In this document: piece by piece, positions 1 to 8,363 of the stretch
How positions within the stretch are numbered: position 1 is the first letter of the stretch
Layout: each line of letters starts with the position of its first letter
Source of the DNA: Achromobacter insuavis
GTDB taxonomy: Bacteria; Pseudomonadota; Gammaproteobacteria; Burkholderiales; Burkholderiaceae_B
Direction: 5' to 3'
Assembly: GCF_902859645.1 (NCBI RefSeq)
Contig: NZ_CADIJR010000044.1
Coordinates: forward strand, 1-55,941
Length of the DNA: 55,941 nt
Notes under the pieces: model-generated
Seen by the model: only the letters and a program-made list of their open reading frames with translations
The model's database searches: none
Told to the model about the DNA's origin: nothing
Position numbers and translations under genes: made by a program

Positions 1-2
1 CC

Positions 3-1040
3 CTGATCGCCCAGGCCCCGGCCGGCGCCGAAACGGCCGCCGCCCGCGATCCCATCGTGGCCGAGCGCAGCGCCACCGCGCTGCCCGGCAGCGGCCACAG
101 TTGGGGCTTCGCGGCCCTGGCGCGCGACGGCGCCGAACTGCTGCTGGCGCGCCGCGAGAACGGCCTCACCGTCTACGACACCGCCCGCCGCCAGGCGCTG
201 GCCCGGATACCCGGCACCGAAGGCGCCAACGCCGTCGCCGCCGTGCCGTCGGCCGACCGGCTCTACGTGGCCGGCATGGACGGCAGCGTGATCGTGGTGC
301 GGGCCTCCGACCGGCAAGTGCTCAAGCGCGTGCCGCTCGACATCGGCAACCTCAACAACGTGCTGTACGACCCCGACAGCGGCCAGGTGCTGGTGACCAG
401 CGGCCGCCGCGGCGCCGTGTCGCGCGTCTACCGCCTCGATCCGGCCTGCGACTGCGTGCGCGCCAGCCTCGACCTGCCGGCCGCCAAGCTCGACGCGCCC
501 GCGCTGCTCGGGCCCGGTGTGGTGGCATTGCCGCTGCGCGACGAGGGCCGCATTGCCGTCATCGACCTGCGCCGCATGACGCTGACGCGCCTGTGGCAGC
601 CGCCGCAATGCCCGCGCCCCAGCGCCCTGGCCGCCGATCCCGCCGGCAAGCGGCTGTTCGTCGCCTGCCGCGGCGCCGATCCGCGCCTGCTGAGCCTGGA
701 CGCGGACAGCGGCGCGGTACTGGCCAGCGCCGCCGCCGGCCGCGACATCAACGCCCTGGCCTATGACGCCCGCCGCGGCTGGCTGCTGGCGCCCAGCGGC
801 GCCGATGCCCGCCTGTCGATCCATGACGCGAGCCGTACCGGCCACCTGCGCCGGCTGGCCTCCATCGGCACCCGGCCCTGGGCCCACAACATGGCCTACG
901 ACGCCGACCACGGCATCGCCTACCTGCCCAGCATGGACGACACCGAGGTCTATCCGGCGGACGGCGGCGAGTCGCAACGGCATTTCACCGCCGACAGTTT
1001 CACCGTCACCGCGTTGCGCCTGCGCGAGGCGCGGCCATGA
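3..1040 (+). CDS. YncE/YVTN-like beta-propeller protein, 5'-truncated by window edge
   Basis: The frame is open to the left edge, so the true start is outside the window. A GTG at 57 is in frame, but the codons before it read like the end of a signal peptide (LIAQAPAGAET), so I treat the gene as partial, with about 345 residues visible. The protein has repeated short blocks of the type 'hydrophobic-Asp-Pro-x-Gly/Ser-x-x-hydrophobic' (YDPDSGQVL, ADPAGKRLF, YDARRGWLL, YDADHGIAYLP), typical of YVTN/YncE seven-bladed propellers. Such proteins are periplasmic, bind ligands or partners, and often lie beside TonB receptors. Its stop overlaps the start of the PepSY gene (ATGA at 1037-1040), so the two are probably translationally coupled. 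Substrate unknown. Confidence 0.75.
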   Translation: MIAQAPAGAETAAARDPIVAERSATALPGSGHSWGFAALARDGAELLLARRENGLTVYDTARRQALARIPGTEGANAVAAVPSADRLYVAGMDGSVIVVRASDRQVLKRVPLDIGNLNNVLYDPDSGQVLVTSGRRGAVSRVYRLDPACDCVRASLDLPAAKLDAPALLGPGVVALPLRDEGRIAVIDLRRMTLTRLWQPPQCPRPSALAADPAGKRLFVACRGADPRLLSLDADSGAVLASAAAGRDINALAYDARRGWLLAPSGADARLSIHDASRTGHLRRLASIGTRPWAHNMAYDADHGIAYLPSMDDTEVYPADGGESQRHFTADSFTVTALRLREARP

Positions 1041-1708
1041 GCCTCGCCTCCGCCAACTCCGCCATCGCCCGGCCGCCGCGTCCGCCGGCGCGGCGCGGTC
1101 AATACCTGAAGGCGCTGCGCAAGGCCCACGGCTGGCTCGGTTTGTGGGGCGCGCTGCTGGGCCTGCTGTTCGGCGCCAGCGGCATCCTGCAGAACCATCG
1201 CGCCGTGCTCAAGATCGACATGCCCGGCCCGGCGGTCGAGACCCTGCAATTGCAGGCGCCCGCCGGCCTGCCGCGCACCGACGCGGCGGTCGGCCAATGG
1301 CTGCAGCAGGCCTTGAAGCTGGACAAGCCGGTCGAACGCGTCCGCAAGGAAGCGGCGCAGGACGTGCGCTGGGGCGATGTCACCGCGCGCCAGCCCGAGC
1401 GCTGGCAGGCGCTGTTCCGCGCGCCGGGCTATCAGGTGCAGGTGGAATTCTGGCCGCAAAGCGGCGCCGCCAGCGCCCGCCGCAGCAGCGCCAGCTGGTG
1501 GGGCGTGATCCAGAACTTCCATCGCGCCAATGGCACCGGCGTGGCCTGGGTGCTGCTGTCCGACACCATCGGCGGCGCGCTGATCGCGCTGTGCCTGACC
1601 GGCGTGCTGCTCTGGACCGAACTGGAAAAACGCAAGCTGATCGGACTGGCCATCGCGTTCGCGTCGGTGATCGCGTGCCTGGCGGCGGTGGCGCAATCGT
1701 GGGCCTGA
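1037..1708 (+). CDS. PepSY-associated transmembrane protein
   Basis: A 223-residue inner-membrane protein. A first membrane segment (about residues 30-48) begins with the HGWLGLWGALLGLL pattern typical of PepSY_TM proteins. A periplasmic region of about 120 residues follows, with a second His motif (FHRANGTG near 155), then two further segments (about 165-190 and 200-220). Family members sit beside TonB-dependent receptors and include ferric-siderophore reductases such as FpvG; this one is the short form. The 4-bp overlap with the upstream propeller gene and the edge position suggest the end of a metal or siderophore uptake operon starting outside the window. The reductase role is inference. 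Confidence 0.75.
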   Translation: MSLASANSAIARPPRPPARRGQYLKALRKAHGWLGLWGALLGLLFGASGILQNHRAVLKIDMPGPAVETLQLQAPAGLPRTDAAVGQWLQQALKLDKPVERVRKEAAQDVRWGDVTARQPERWQALFRAPGYQVQVEFWPQSGAASARRSSASWWGVIQNFHRANGTGVAWVLLSDTIGGALIALCLTGVLLWTELEKRKLIGLAIAFASVIACLAAVAQSWA

Positions 1709-1715
1709 TGCGGCA

Positions 1716-2855
1716 TCAGGCAGGTTGCGCCCCGGACGGCAACGGGCCGATCTCCAGCGGGCAATGATGCTTCAACGGAAAGCGCACGCGCCCGTCCACC
1801 ACCAGGAAGTTCAGCTCGGCATCGCCGCGCGTGTGCAATCGCCGCGCATCGAAGCGCAGGGCCGGAATGTAGGCGTCCTGATACCAGCGTCCATCCACCC
1901 GCACCCAGCGCACGTACTCCGGCGAACGCCCCAGCGTGCGCACGGTGACCAGCACTTCGGTCACCGGGCCGCGCACCGTGCGCTTGCAGGTTTGTAGCCG
2001 CGACCTTTGCTGCCACAGCCAGAGCTTGCGCAGCGGGCCGATACACGGCGGCGACAGACACGCCAGCATCACCGCCGCGAACAGCCACAGGAACGCCTGG
2101 TAGGCATCCAGCGACAGGATCCCGACGATTGCCCCCAACCCCACCGGCAGCATCATCAGGAACAGGAAGATCCCCACCATCCATGCCAGCGGCTTGAGCG
2201 CGCCGCGCCGCAGTTCGGCCCAGTCGTCCTCGCCCATGGGCTGGTCCGTGACCCGCACCGGCGGCAATTCCGGATAGTCCACCCGCGCGATCCTTTCCCC
2301 GCAGGAAAAACTGATCCGCGCCTGCGCATCGGGATACAAGGTATAGAGGTCCATCACCTCGTGCTGTACGATCGCGTCCGGATTGGGGGGATCGAGCAAG
2401 CCGGGCACCGGCTTGCCATCCAGCACGTAGTCGACGCGGGCGCCCTTCCACCGCAGTCCGCCCGAATTCCGGGTAGGCGCCACCGGGGCCGCCGACAACG
2501 GCACGCCATCGGCGCGCGGCCGCATGCCCGTCAGCGCGCCCTGCGCCACCTGGACGCGCCCGGCCCGCAAGACGCGGCCGATGCCCACGAAGGCCTGCCC
2601 GTGGCGCCAGGCCGTGTGCAATGCCACCGGCAGGAACACCAGAATCGCGACCAGAAGGCCATAGGAAGCGGCAATGGCGCGCCCGGGCACCACGTAGTCA
2701 CTCAGCCATTGCGGCGGCGAATACCAGAGCCACAGCAGATACAGGAACATCAGGACGATGAGAAGGGCCAGCGCCATCAAGCCACGGTGGCTCTGGCGGC
2801 GGGCCTCGAGTTGGGCCCGCAAGGCGGCGTTCAATTCGACTTCGGAGAGGTGCAT
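1716..2855 (-). CDS. hypothetical multi-pass membrane protein
   Basis: I do not recognise a family. The product (about 379 residues) has two N-terminal membrane segments (an LLIVLMFLYLLWLWY-type stretch near 30-45 and one near 65-85), a soluble region of about 120 residues, and a second hydrophobic pair near residues 225-275. A basic, Arg-rich C-terminal domain follows. I chose the ATG at 2855; a TTG eight codons upstream (2879) is possible, and neither has a strong Shine-Dalgarno. It converges on the PepSY gene with only 7 bp between the stops. The layout resembles DUF3592-type envelope proteins, but I cannot assign it. Confidence 0.7.
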   Translation of the reverse strand: MHLSEVELNAALRAQLEARRQSHRGLMALALLIVLMFLYLLWLWYSPPQWLSDYVVPGRAIAASYGLLVAILVFLPVALHTAWRHGQAFVGIGRVLRAGRVQVAQGALTGMRPRADGVPLSAAPVAPTRNSGGLRWKGARVDYVLDGKPVPGLLDPPNPDAIVQHEVMDLYTLYPDAQARISFSCGERIARVDYPELPPVRVTDQPMGEDDWAELRRGALKPLAWMVGIFLFLMMLPVGLGAIVGILSLDAYQAFLWLFAAVMLACLSPPCIGPLRKLWLWQQRSRLQTCKRTVRGPVTEVLVTVRTLGRSPEYVRWVRVDGRWYQDAYIPALRFDARRLHTRGDAELNFLVVDGRVRFPLKHHCPLEIGPLPSGAQPA

Positions 2856-2971
2856 GGGGCGCTCGCAACGAATCGACAAGGAACCTGGGGCACAGTCGTC
2901 GGGACGGACGCCCGGACTGTGCTGTCGGCCGATGCTATCACGCGCGGGCGATGTTGTGACAAAAAACTACA

Positions 2972-4399
2972 TCAATATAGATCGTGCCCAATCAGCGCAT
3001 CGCCGGGTGGAGGATCGGAAAACAATCCCAAGACCGGCGCGTACACAAGTTCATCGACCTCCTGCCCAACGAGAGCATGGCGATGCATCAGGTTATCCAT
3101 CAGTTCGAATGTGGCGTCATGGTCTGCGGCAAGCTCGACGCCGGCCATTCGTTCCGGATCCAGCGCCACGGACTTGGCTTGGAAATAAAACCGTATGCAA
3201 TCGTCGAATTCAGGCCCTTTCCACGCATCGCACACCCACGGATTCGACTCTTCCGGCAACGGCACCCATGAAGGCAGGGGTTCGTCGCCGACCACTTTGA
3301 TGGGGGGTGACGGGCGCCCCATCAGATCGCTGGGACCGGGTGGATCGACAACCTCGATGTAATAGGGAGGTTGAGATCCTGGCGGCGCGGATGCCACGGG
3401 TTTCTCCCCTGCGACAGGCTTATCCGGCCCCGCCGCGGGCGGAGCGGCGGGCGGCGCGCTCGGAGCGGGAGGCGGCGCGGGCGGCACGAACGGCAGGCTG
3501 GGAACAAGCGCCCAATCTCCGAAGCCGTCAGGCGGTATTCCGATCTCTCCCCCCGATATCAAGTTTCCATCGTGGTGCGGCGCGCTGGCGTCATTCCCCG
3601 GGGGCGAGCCGGCCGAGGGATGAGGGGCCGGCGTAAGCAGGGTTACCGGCGTCGAGGTTCCGATCTGTTCGAGCACCGAGCCGTCGTTCATCACGGTGAT
3701 GATTCTCGTCGCTGCTTCAACGACCAGGCCATTGGCGATGGGCGTAAAGCTGTGGATCGCCTGGAATGCATCCTGGTAGCAAGCCCACGTGTTGCTGGCG
3801 CCGTCCATCTGCGTGCACGTCACTCCGAAGAGTCGGTAGGCGAGGCCCTCGTTCTTGGCATCGAAAGCCATGCCTGTGATCGTGCTGCCGAACTGATCGG
3901 TATAGGTCAGGCCATCGATGTGGTGGAAGAGTTTTTCGAAGGATTTTGCCAATTCAAGAATGCGGTGCCCCATCCACTCGCTCGATGCGTTGGGCAGATC
4001 AACGAGTAATATTTTCTCGAAGAATGCATACAACATGAGGCGGCCATATACGCGCTCGGCCGCCGGCAGCTGGTCGAAATCAAGCTGTTCGAGCCTGGCC
4101 ATCAAGACGAGATCCGCCTCCAGCTTTCGCACGGCTTCATCCGGCTGCCCCTGAGCGTCGAAATAGGCAATGTCATGGTCCTTGCAGAACGAATCGACGG
4201 GACTGATCTCGGGTGTCACCCCGTCGATGCCGATGCGCGTCAACACTGCGCTCTCGACCAGCTGCTCCCTGGTTTTCTCCCCACCTCTCTCCCCCGCGGA
4301 CCAATTTGGCCCGCACCAGAGCCCGTACACGGGTATGTAGCTCGTTGGACTCCAGGAATCCAGACCCACCCATCCGATTGCATCATGCTCCATTGCCAT
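2972..4399 (-). CDS. phospholipase-A2-like domain protein with proline-rich linker
   Basis: A 475-residue protein without a signal peptide. Its N-terminal part carries the two hallmarks of the PLA2 fold: a calcium-loop-like Y25-G-L-W-C29-G-P-N-W and a catalytic-helix-like D69-S-F-C72-K-D-H75-D76-I-A-Y79. The His-Asp dyad followed by Tyr is the PLA2 signature; the HDIAY form resembles parvoviral and bacterial short PLA2 domains. A Pro/Ala-rich linker spans about 280-335, followed by a 140-residue C-terminal region I do not recognise. The ATG overlaps the stop of the upstream propeller gene (TAATG), so translation is coupled. Lipid hydrolysis is inferred from motifs only; a secreted or T6SS-type effector, or a structural non-enzymatic PLA2 fold, are alternatives. 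Confidence 0.7.
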   Translation of the reverse strand: MAMEHDAIGWVGLDSWSPTSYIPVYGLWCGPNWSAGERGGEKTREQLVESAVLTRIGIDGVTPEISPVDSFCKDHDIAYFDAQGQPDEAVRKLEADLVLMARLEQLDFDQLPAAERVYGRLMLYAFFEKILLVDLPNASSEWMGHRILELAKSFEKLFHHIDGLTYTDQFGSTITGMAFDAKNEGLAYRLFGVTCTQMDGASNTWACYQDAFQAIHSFTPIANGLVVEAATRIITVMNDGSVLEQIGTSTPVTLLTPAPHPSAGSPPGNDASAPHHDGNLISGGEIGIPPDGFGDWALVPSLPFVPPAPPPAPSAPPAAPPAAGPDKPVAGEKPVASAPPGSQPPYYIEVVDPPGPSDLMGRPSPPIKVVGDEPLPSWVPLPEESNPWVCDAWKGPEFDDCIRFYFQAKSVALDPERMAGVELAADHDATFELMDNLMHRHALVGQEVDELVYAPVLGLFSDPPPGDALIGHDLY

Positions 4400-5598
4400 T
4401 ATTCGCTCCTCGAATTGATCGAACAGCCCTGTGCGCCGTCATCCATGCCACACGCACTTGTGTCTACCGGAATGACTTCCGCATCCCGCCACGACGGCAG
4501 TGGAATCGCGGTCCAGGTATCCGTCGCGATATCCAGCATGGCCAAGCCGCCCGGACGGTTCGTGACATCCATCGGCTGGTCCCAATAGATCGACGCGAGA
4601 TATGCGCCCGCCGGATCGCAGATCAACTCCTGCGGAATGAATCCCAGGCCCGGCTGCCAGGCCTTGCGCTGGCCTCCCGGTTCAATACGGATCAAGGTCA
4701 GGCCGTAGCGCGGCGTCTGCCCCCAGAGATACAGGTTCCCCGCCCGATCCATCGTCGGCATCTCGGCGTACTTGATGCCGCTGAAGACCTGTGGTTCGGG
4801 CAGCCTCGTATCTCCGCGCCGCATGCGATGGACGCTGCTTCTGCCATACAGGGGCTCGTAGCTCGAGAGATGTCCCGCCGGCCCGAAGGTTCGGAACAGG
4901 ATCTCGTCCTCCGAGAGATACTGCGCCTGGCCGCCGGAAACGAATTTGAAGATGCCGGCAAAAGGCCGTTCCGTCGCGTCGGCCCGATCAAACTCCCAGA
5001 TATCGAAATCGAGCAGGCCCAGGCGTTGTCCGGGCGGCAGGATGCGTCCCGTCCTCCAGAATGCGATCCGGCTTTCATCCAGCGACATGAAAGGCGAGAG
5101 CTTGTTGCCCCGCGCCAAGGGAAGGATCTGGAGGCCCTCGCCATCGCTGCGCATCAGCAGGATCTGCATGGCGTCGAGCGAACGGCGCTGTTCATCGTCG
5201 GAATCGCCGGCGATCCGCCGCCGCGACATCACGATGTAGTTGCCCTGCGGTGAATAGCGGGCGTAGGGATAGGTGTAGCCAGCGGGCAGTCCGTAGCGAT
5301 ACAGCTTTCCCGTCTTCCATTGATAGCGCATGACGTCGCATCGGTTGTCGCCGGTCCGGGCGCACTCCACGAACAGCCAGTCATTGCCATCGGGATGCAC
5401 GCTGAGCGAACGGATCTCCCGGCCGCCATTGGGCGGGGAAAACGGCGTCTGCGTCGTTGGCGTCTCCTGCACCTCGTCCGACTTGACGGGCGCGTTGGTG
5501 AACCCGTGCGGGAACGGCAGCAACCATGACAACGGCACCAGCATAAGCATCGCCAGTACCGAAGCGATCACGAGCAGGCACGCGTGCTGTCGTTTCAT
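4399..5598 (-). CDS. membrane-anchored TolB/WD-like beta-propeller protein
   Basis: A 399-residue protein. Residues 1-30 form a signal anchor (MKRQHAC, then a long hydrophobic stretch), so the rest is probably periplasmic. The body has TolB/PD40-like blades: 'SLSVHPDGNDWLFVE', 'RYSPQGNYIVMSR', 'SLDESRIAFWRTG', 'TMDRAGNLYLWG', 'CDPAGAYLASIYW'. It is the first gene of a two-gene unit, its stop overlapping the start of the PLA2-like gene. As the only partner of a possible lipase, it could bind, chaperone or neutralise it. That role is inferred from position; no immunity family is recognised. The pair shows less extreme GC bias than its neighbours, which may mean acquisition. Confidence 0.7.
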   Translation of the reverse strand: MKRQHACLLVIASVLAMLMLVPLSWLLPFPHGFTNAPVKSDEVQETPTTQTPFSPPNGGREIRSLSVHPDGNDWLFVECARTGDNRCDVMRYQWKTGKLYRYGLPAGYTYPYARYSPQGNYIVMSRRRIAGDSDDEQRRSLDAMQILLMRSDGEGLQILPLARGNKLSPFMSLDESRIAFWRTGRILPPGQRLGLLDFDIWEFDRADATERPFAGIFKFVSGGQAQYLSEDEILFRTFGPAGHLSSYEPLYGRSSVHRMRRGDTRLPEPQVFSGIKYAEMPTMDRAGNLYLWGQTPRYGLTLIRIEPGGQRKAWQPGLGFIPQELICDPAGAYLASIYWDQPMDVTNRPGGLAMLDIATDTWTAIPLPSWRDAEVIPVDTSACGMDDGAQGCSINSRSE

Positions 5599-5790
5599 CG
5601 CCGTCGCCCCAGCTCGGCGCCGGATCTGATCTGCCGATGCAATAACCGGGTTTCAGCGGCAACGCCGAACACCCCCGCCCCATACTTCCGACACCACGCC
5701 ACCGCCGCCTCCACGCCGCCACCCGACAACCGGACCTCCCTCGCGCCTGTCGAAGCGCGCGGTCCGCCTCGACCGGCCCGCGCATGGAGC

Positions 5791-5817
5791 CGTTATTGCC
5801 GATCCTCCGCAATAACG
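5791..5817. repeat. 9-bp perfect inverted repeat, intergenic
   Basis: CGTTATTGC (5791-5799) and GCAATAACG (5809-5817) flank a 9-base loop. A further copy of GCAATAAC lies at 5639-5646 in the same gap. The 273-bp interval 5599-5871 holds no gene. It separates the tsuA stop from the start of the membrane-propeller gene, so it should contain that gene's promoter. There is no T-tract, so the structure is not an obvious terminator. Confidence 0.55.
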
Positions 5818-5871
5818 TATCGGCGGGAACCGTCAAGCGGAAGCGGTTGCCGGTGGAAAGCGGACGGATGC

Positions 5872-7188
5872 TCAGCGCGTCGGGCGCAGCTTCAGCGCCA
5901 CCCAGATCCCCGCCACGCAGGCCGCGCCGAAGATCCAGCCCGACGCCGCGCCCGCCATCACGCCGGACAGCAGAGTGCCGACGGTGCAGCCCAGCGCGGT
6001 CATGCCGCCCCACCCCATCAGGACGCCGCCGGTGAAGTTGCGCAGGATCTCGCGCGCCGTCGGCCAGCGCGGCCGGAACGCGCCGGCGGCCAGCGCGGCG
6101 GCCCAGGCGCCCGCCACCAGCGCCAGCACGAAGGCGCCGTTGTTGGACAGCAGCGCGTTCTTGACCGCGGTGGCGCAGCCGGCGAAGGTGTCCAGCCCCT
6201 CCAGCCGGGCCGGCAGCGCGCCGGCCGCGGACGCGGCGGTGCGGGCCACGCTGCCCAGTTCGGCGGTCACGCCCAGCGGCGCGATGCGCAGGTAGGCGAT
6301 GACGCCGATGAAGGCCACCAGCAGGCCGCCGACCGCGGGCGGCCAGCGGTCCCGCAGCACGGCTTGCCATGGCGAGGACGGCGGCGTGGCCGGGCCGTTC
6401 GCCGCGTGCTGGGAGGCATTCGCTGGCCGGATGGCGGCGCCGTCAGGCGCGCCATCGGCCTGGCGCGCCGCCGGAACGCGCCGGCCGAGCCGGCTCAGGC
6501 CCAGCGCCAGCAACGCCAGCAACGCGATTTGCAGCAGCACGGTGCCGCCGTAGCCGAGGTGGTGCGGCAGCCACACCACCAGCGCCTGCTGGATCATGGC
6601 CAGGTACAAGGTGTTCCAGGACGCGAAACCCAGCACGAAGCCGACGCCCGCGCCCAGCAAGGCGAATGGCGAGGCCAGCGCGCCTTCGCCGAGGCGGTAC
6701 AAATGCGCGCTGATGCAGGAGCCCGAGATGCGCATGCCGACCCCGAACACGAACGCCCCGGCCACCAGGGCCAGGCTGACCGGCCCGATGTGAGCGCCGG
6801 GCGGCAGGCGCTCGGCCCCGGGGATGGGCAGGAACGCGCCGAACACCGCGTGATAGCCGAGCGTGCCGACCGCCAGCGCCACCAGCACGGCATAGGCGCC
6901 GGCGGGGTCGCGCCGCTCGATCGCGTCACGCGCGATGCAGTAAAAGCAGAATCGTGAACGTTGCAGCACGATGCCGAAGGCGGCGCCGAGCAGCAGCGAC
7001 AAGGACAGGCCGCGGCCGCCCTCGGGCTGCGACGCCAGCCACCAGGCGGCCGCGCCGATGGCGGCCAGCAGCGCCACGGCCGCCGCATTGCCGATCGCCG
7101 CGGCGGCGGACGGGATCGCGGCGGCCGAGCCCGTGGCGACAGCCGCCGCCGACCCGGCCGGCGGCGCGGAGTTTCCCAGGGCGCTCAC
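5872..7188 (-). CDS. tsuA: YeeE/YedE (TsuA-type) thiosulfate/sulfur transporter
   Basis: A 438-residue inner-membrane protein with about ten or more hydrophobic segments. It carries the YeeE/TsuA cysteine motifs: QRSRFCFYCIARD near residue 80, GSCISAHLYRLGEG in the middle and LGCTVGTLLSGVMAGAASGW near the C terminus. In characterised TsuA, thiosulfate passes along conserved cysteines by transient S-H-S bonds. The N terminus is unusually Ala-rich (about 45 residues) before the first motif, and a start further inside is possible. The GTG start directly abuts the TGA of the rhodanese gene (TGAGTG), so the two are cotranslated. This suggests paired periplasmic sulfur transfer and import. The exact substrate is inferred. 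Confidence 0.88.
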   Translation of the reverse strand: MSALGNSAPPAGSAAAVATGSAAAIPSAAAAIGNAAAVALLAAIGAAAWWLASQPEGGRGLSLSLLLGAAFGIVLQRSRFCFYCIARDAIERRDPAGAYAVLVALAVGTLGYHAVFGAFLPIPGAERLPPGAHIGPVSLALVAGAFVFGVGMRISGSCISAHLYRLGEGALASPFALLGAGVGFVLGFASWNTLYLAMIQQALVVWLPHHLGYGGTVLLQIALLALLALGLSRLGRRVPAARQADGAPDGAAIRPANASQHAANGPATPPSSPWQAVLRDRWPPAVGGLLVAFIGVIAYLRIAPLGVTAELGSVARTAASAAGALPARLEGLDTFAGCATAVKNALLSNNGAFVLALVAGAWAAALAAGAFRPRWPTAREILRNFTGGVLMGWGGMTALGCTVGTLLSGVMAGAASGWIFGAACVAGIWVALKLRPTR

Positions 7189-8115
7189 TCAGGTCTTGCC
7201 CCACACGGTGCCCGACGGATTGCTGATCGGCGAACCGACGCTGTTGCCGTACTCGGTCCACGAACCGTCATAGTTGCGCACGTCGTAGCCCAGCAGCTTG
7301 CGCAGCGCGAACCACGAGTGGCTGGAGCGCTCGCCGATGCGGCAATAGGTGATGATGGGCTTGCTGCCGTCCACGCCCACCGCCTGGTAGATGGCGCGCA
7401 GTTCGTCGGCCGACTTGAAGGTGCCGTCTTCCGCCACCAGCTTGCTCCAGGTGACGTTGACCGCGCCCGGCACGTGGCCGGCGCGCACCGCCAGTTCCGG
7501 CACGCCGTTGGGCGCGAAGATCTTGCCGTTGTATTCGTCGGCCGAACGGATGTCGACCAGCACGTCCTGCTTGTCCTTGCGCGCCACCGCCAGCACGTCC
7601 TGCAGGTGGGCGCGCAGCGCCGGGTTGGCGTCCTTGGGACGCGCGTTGCCGGCGGCCAGCACCTTGACGCTGTTGGACTGCGGGCGGCCCTCGGCTTCCC
7701 ATTTCTTGCGGCCGCCGTCCAGGATCTTCACATTGTCGATGCCGTAGATGTCGAAGATCCACGCGCCCCAGGCGGCGAACCAGTTGTTGTTGTCCCCGTA
7801 CAGCACCACGGTGCTGTCGGTGTTGACGCCGGCGCGCTCCAGCAGCGCCTGGAACTGCTTGGGCGGCGCGATGTCGCGGTTGACGGTGTCGACCAGGTCG
7901 GTGTGCCAGTTGACGTTGCTGGCGCCGGGAATGTGGCCGCGCTCGAACAGGCCGGGATTGACGCTCACCTCGATGACACGCACCTTGGGGTCGTTCAGGT
8001 TCTTCTCCAGCCACTCGGTGGTGACCAGGTACTTGGCGTGCTGCGCCGTGGCGGGAAAGGCCATCAGGCTGGCCAGCGCGGCGAAAGCGCCCGCCAGCAG
8101 TTTCGATAGGGACAT
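7189..8115 (-). CDS. periplasmic thiosulfate sulfurtransferase (two-domain rhodanese)
   Basis: A 308-residue protein: a signal peptide (MSLSKLLAG...FPATA, cleavage near residue 24), an inactive N-terminal rhodanese domain with the CH2A-like VRVIEVSVNPGLFERGHIPGA, and a C-terminal domain with the active loop ITYCRIGERSSH. The CRxGxR loop is the thiosulfate:cyanide rhodanese type, not the CGxGVT loop of mercaptopyruvate sulfurtransferases. I chose the second of two adjacent ATGs (8115) because GGAG lies 6 nt upstream of it; the other is 8118. It is followed without a gap by tsuA, so it probably handles thiosulfate or sulfane sulfur in the periplasm for that transporter. Confidence 0.9.
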   Translation of the reverse strand: MSLSKLLAGAFAALASLMAFPATAQHAKYLVTTEWLEKNLNDPKVRVIEVSVNPGLFERGHIPGASNVNWHTDLVDTVNRDIAPPKQFQALLERAGVNTDSTVVLYGDNNNWFAAWGAWIFDIYGIDNVKILDGGRKKWEAEGRPQSNSVKVLAAGNARPKDANPALRAHLQDVLAVARKDKQDVLVDIRSADEYNGKIFAPNGVPELAVRAGHVPGAVNVTWSKLVAEDGTFKSADELRAIYQAVGVDGSKPIITYCRIGERSSHSWFALRKLLGYDVRNYDGSWTEYGNSVGSPISNPSGTVWGKT

Positions 8116-8218
8116 CATGATCTCCGGAAGCAGGCGCAATGCGGCCTGGGAATCCGGAGCATATTTGTTCAGCTTACAGTCAGGAACAATTTACTGGTCA
8201 TATCCTGATTACCGGAAT

Positions 8219-8248
8219 GCGCAGGTCGCGGTCGATCGCGACCTGCGC
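8219..8248. repeat. 12-bp perfect hairpin between rhodanese genes
   Basis: GCGCAGGTCGCG (8219-8230) and CGCGACCTGCGC (8237-8248) pair perfectly around a 6-base loop (GTCGAT). It lies downstream of the cupin-rhodanese stop (8364) and upstream of the periplasmic rhodanese start, both on the minus strand. There is no T-run, so it may be a factor-dependent terminator, an mRNA 3'-end stabiliser or an operator. The rest of 8116-8363 holds no gene; an AT-richer patch at 8160-8215 is the likely rhodanese-tsuA promoter. Confidence 0.6.
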
Positions 8249-8363
8249 CCGCGAATTCCGGCGCGAGGCCAGCGCGGCGCCTGCCTTCACGACAGGCCGG
8301 CGCCGTGGCGCCGCGCGGCGGATGCCCCGGCTGGGCATCGCCCGCGGCGCCCAGGCGCTCCGC

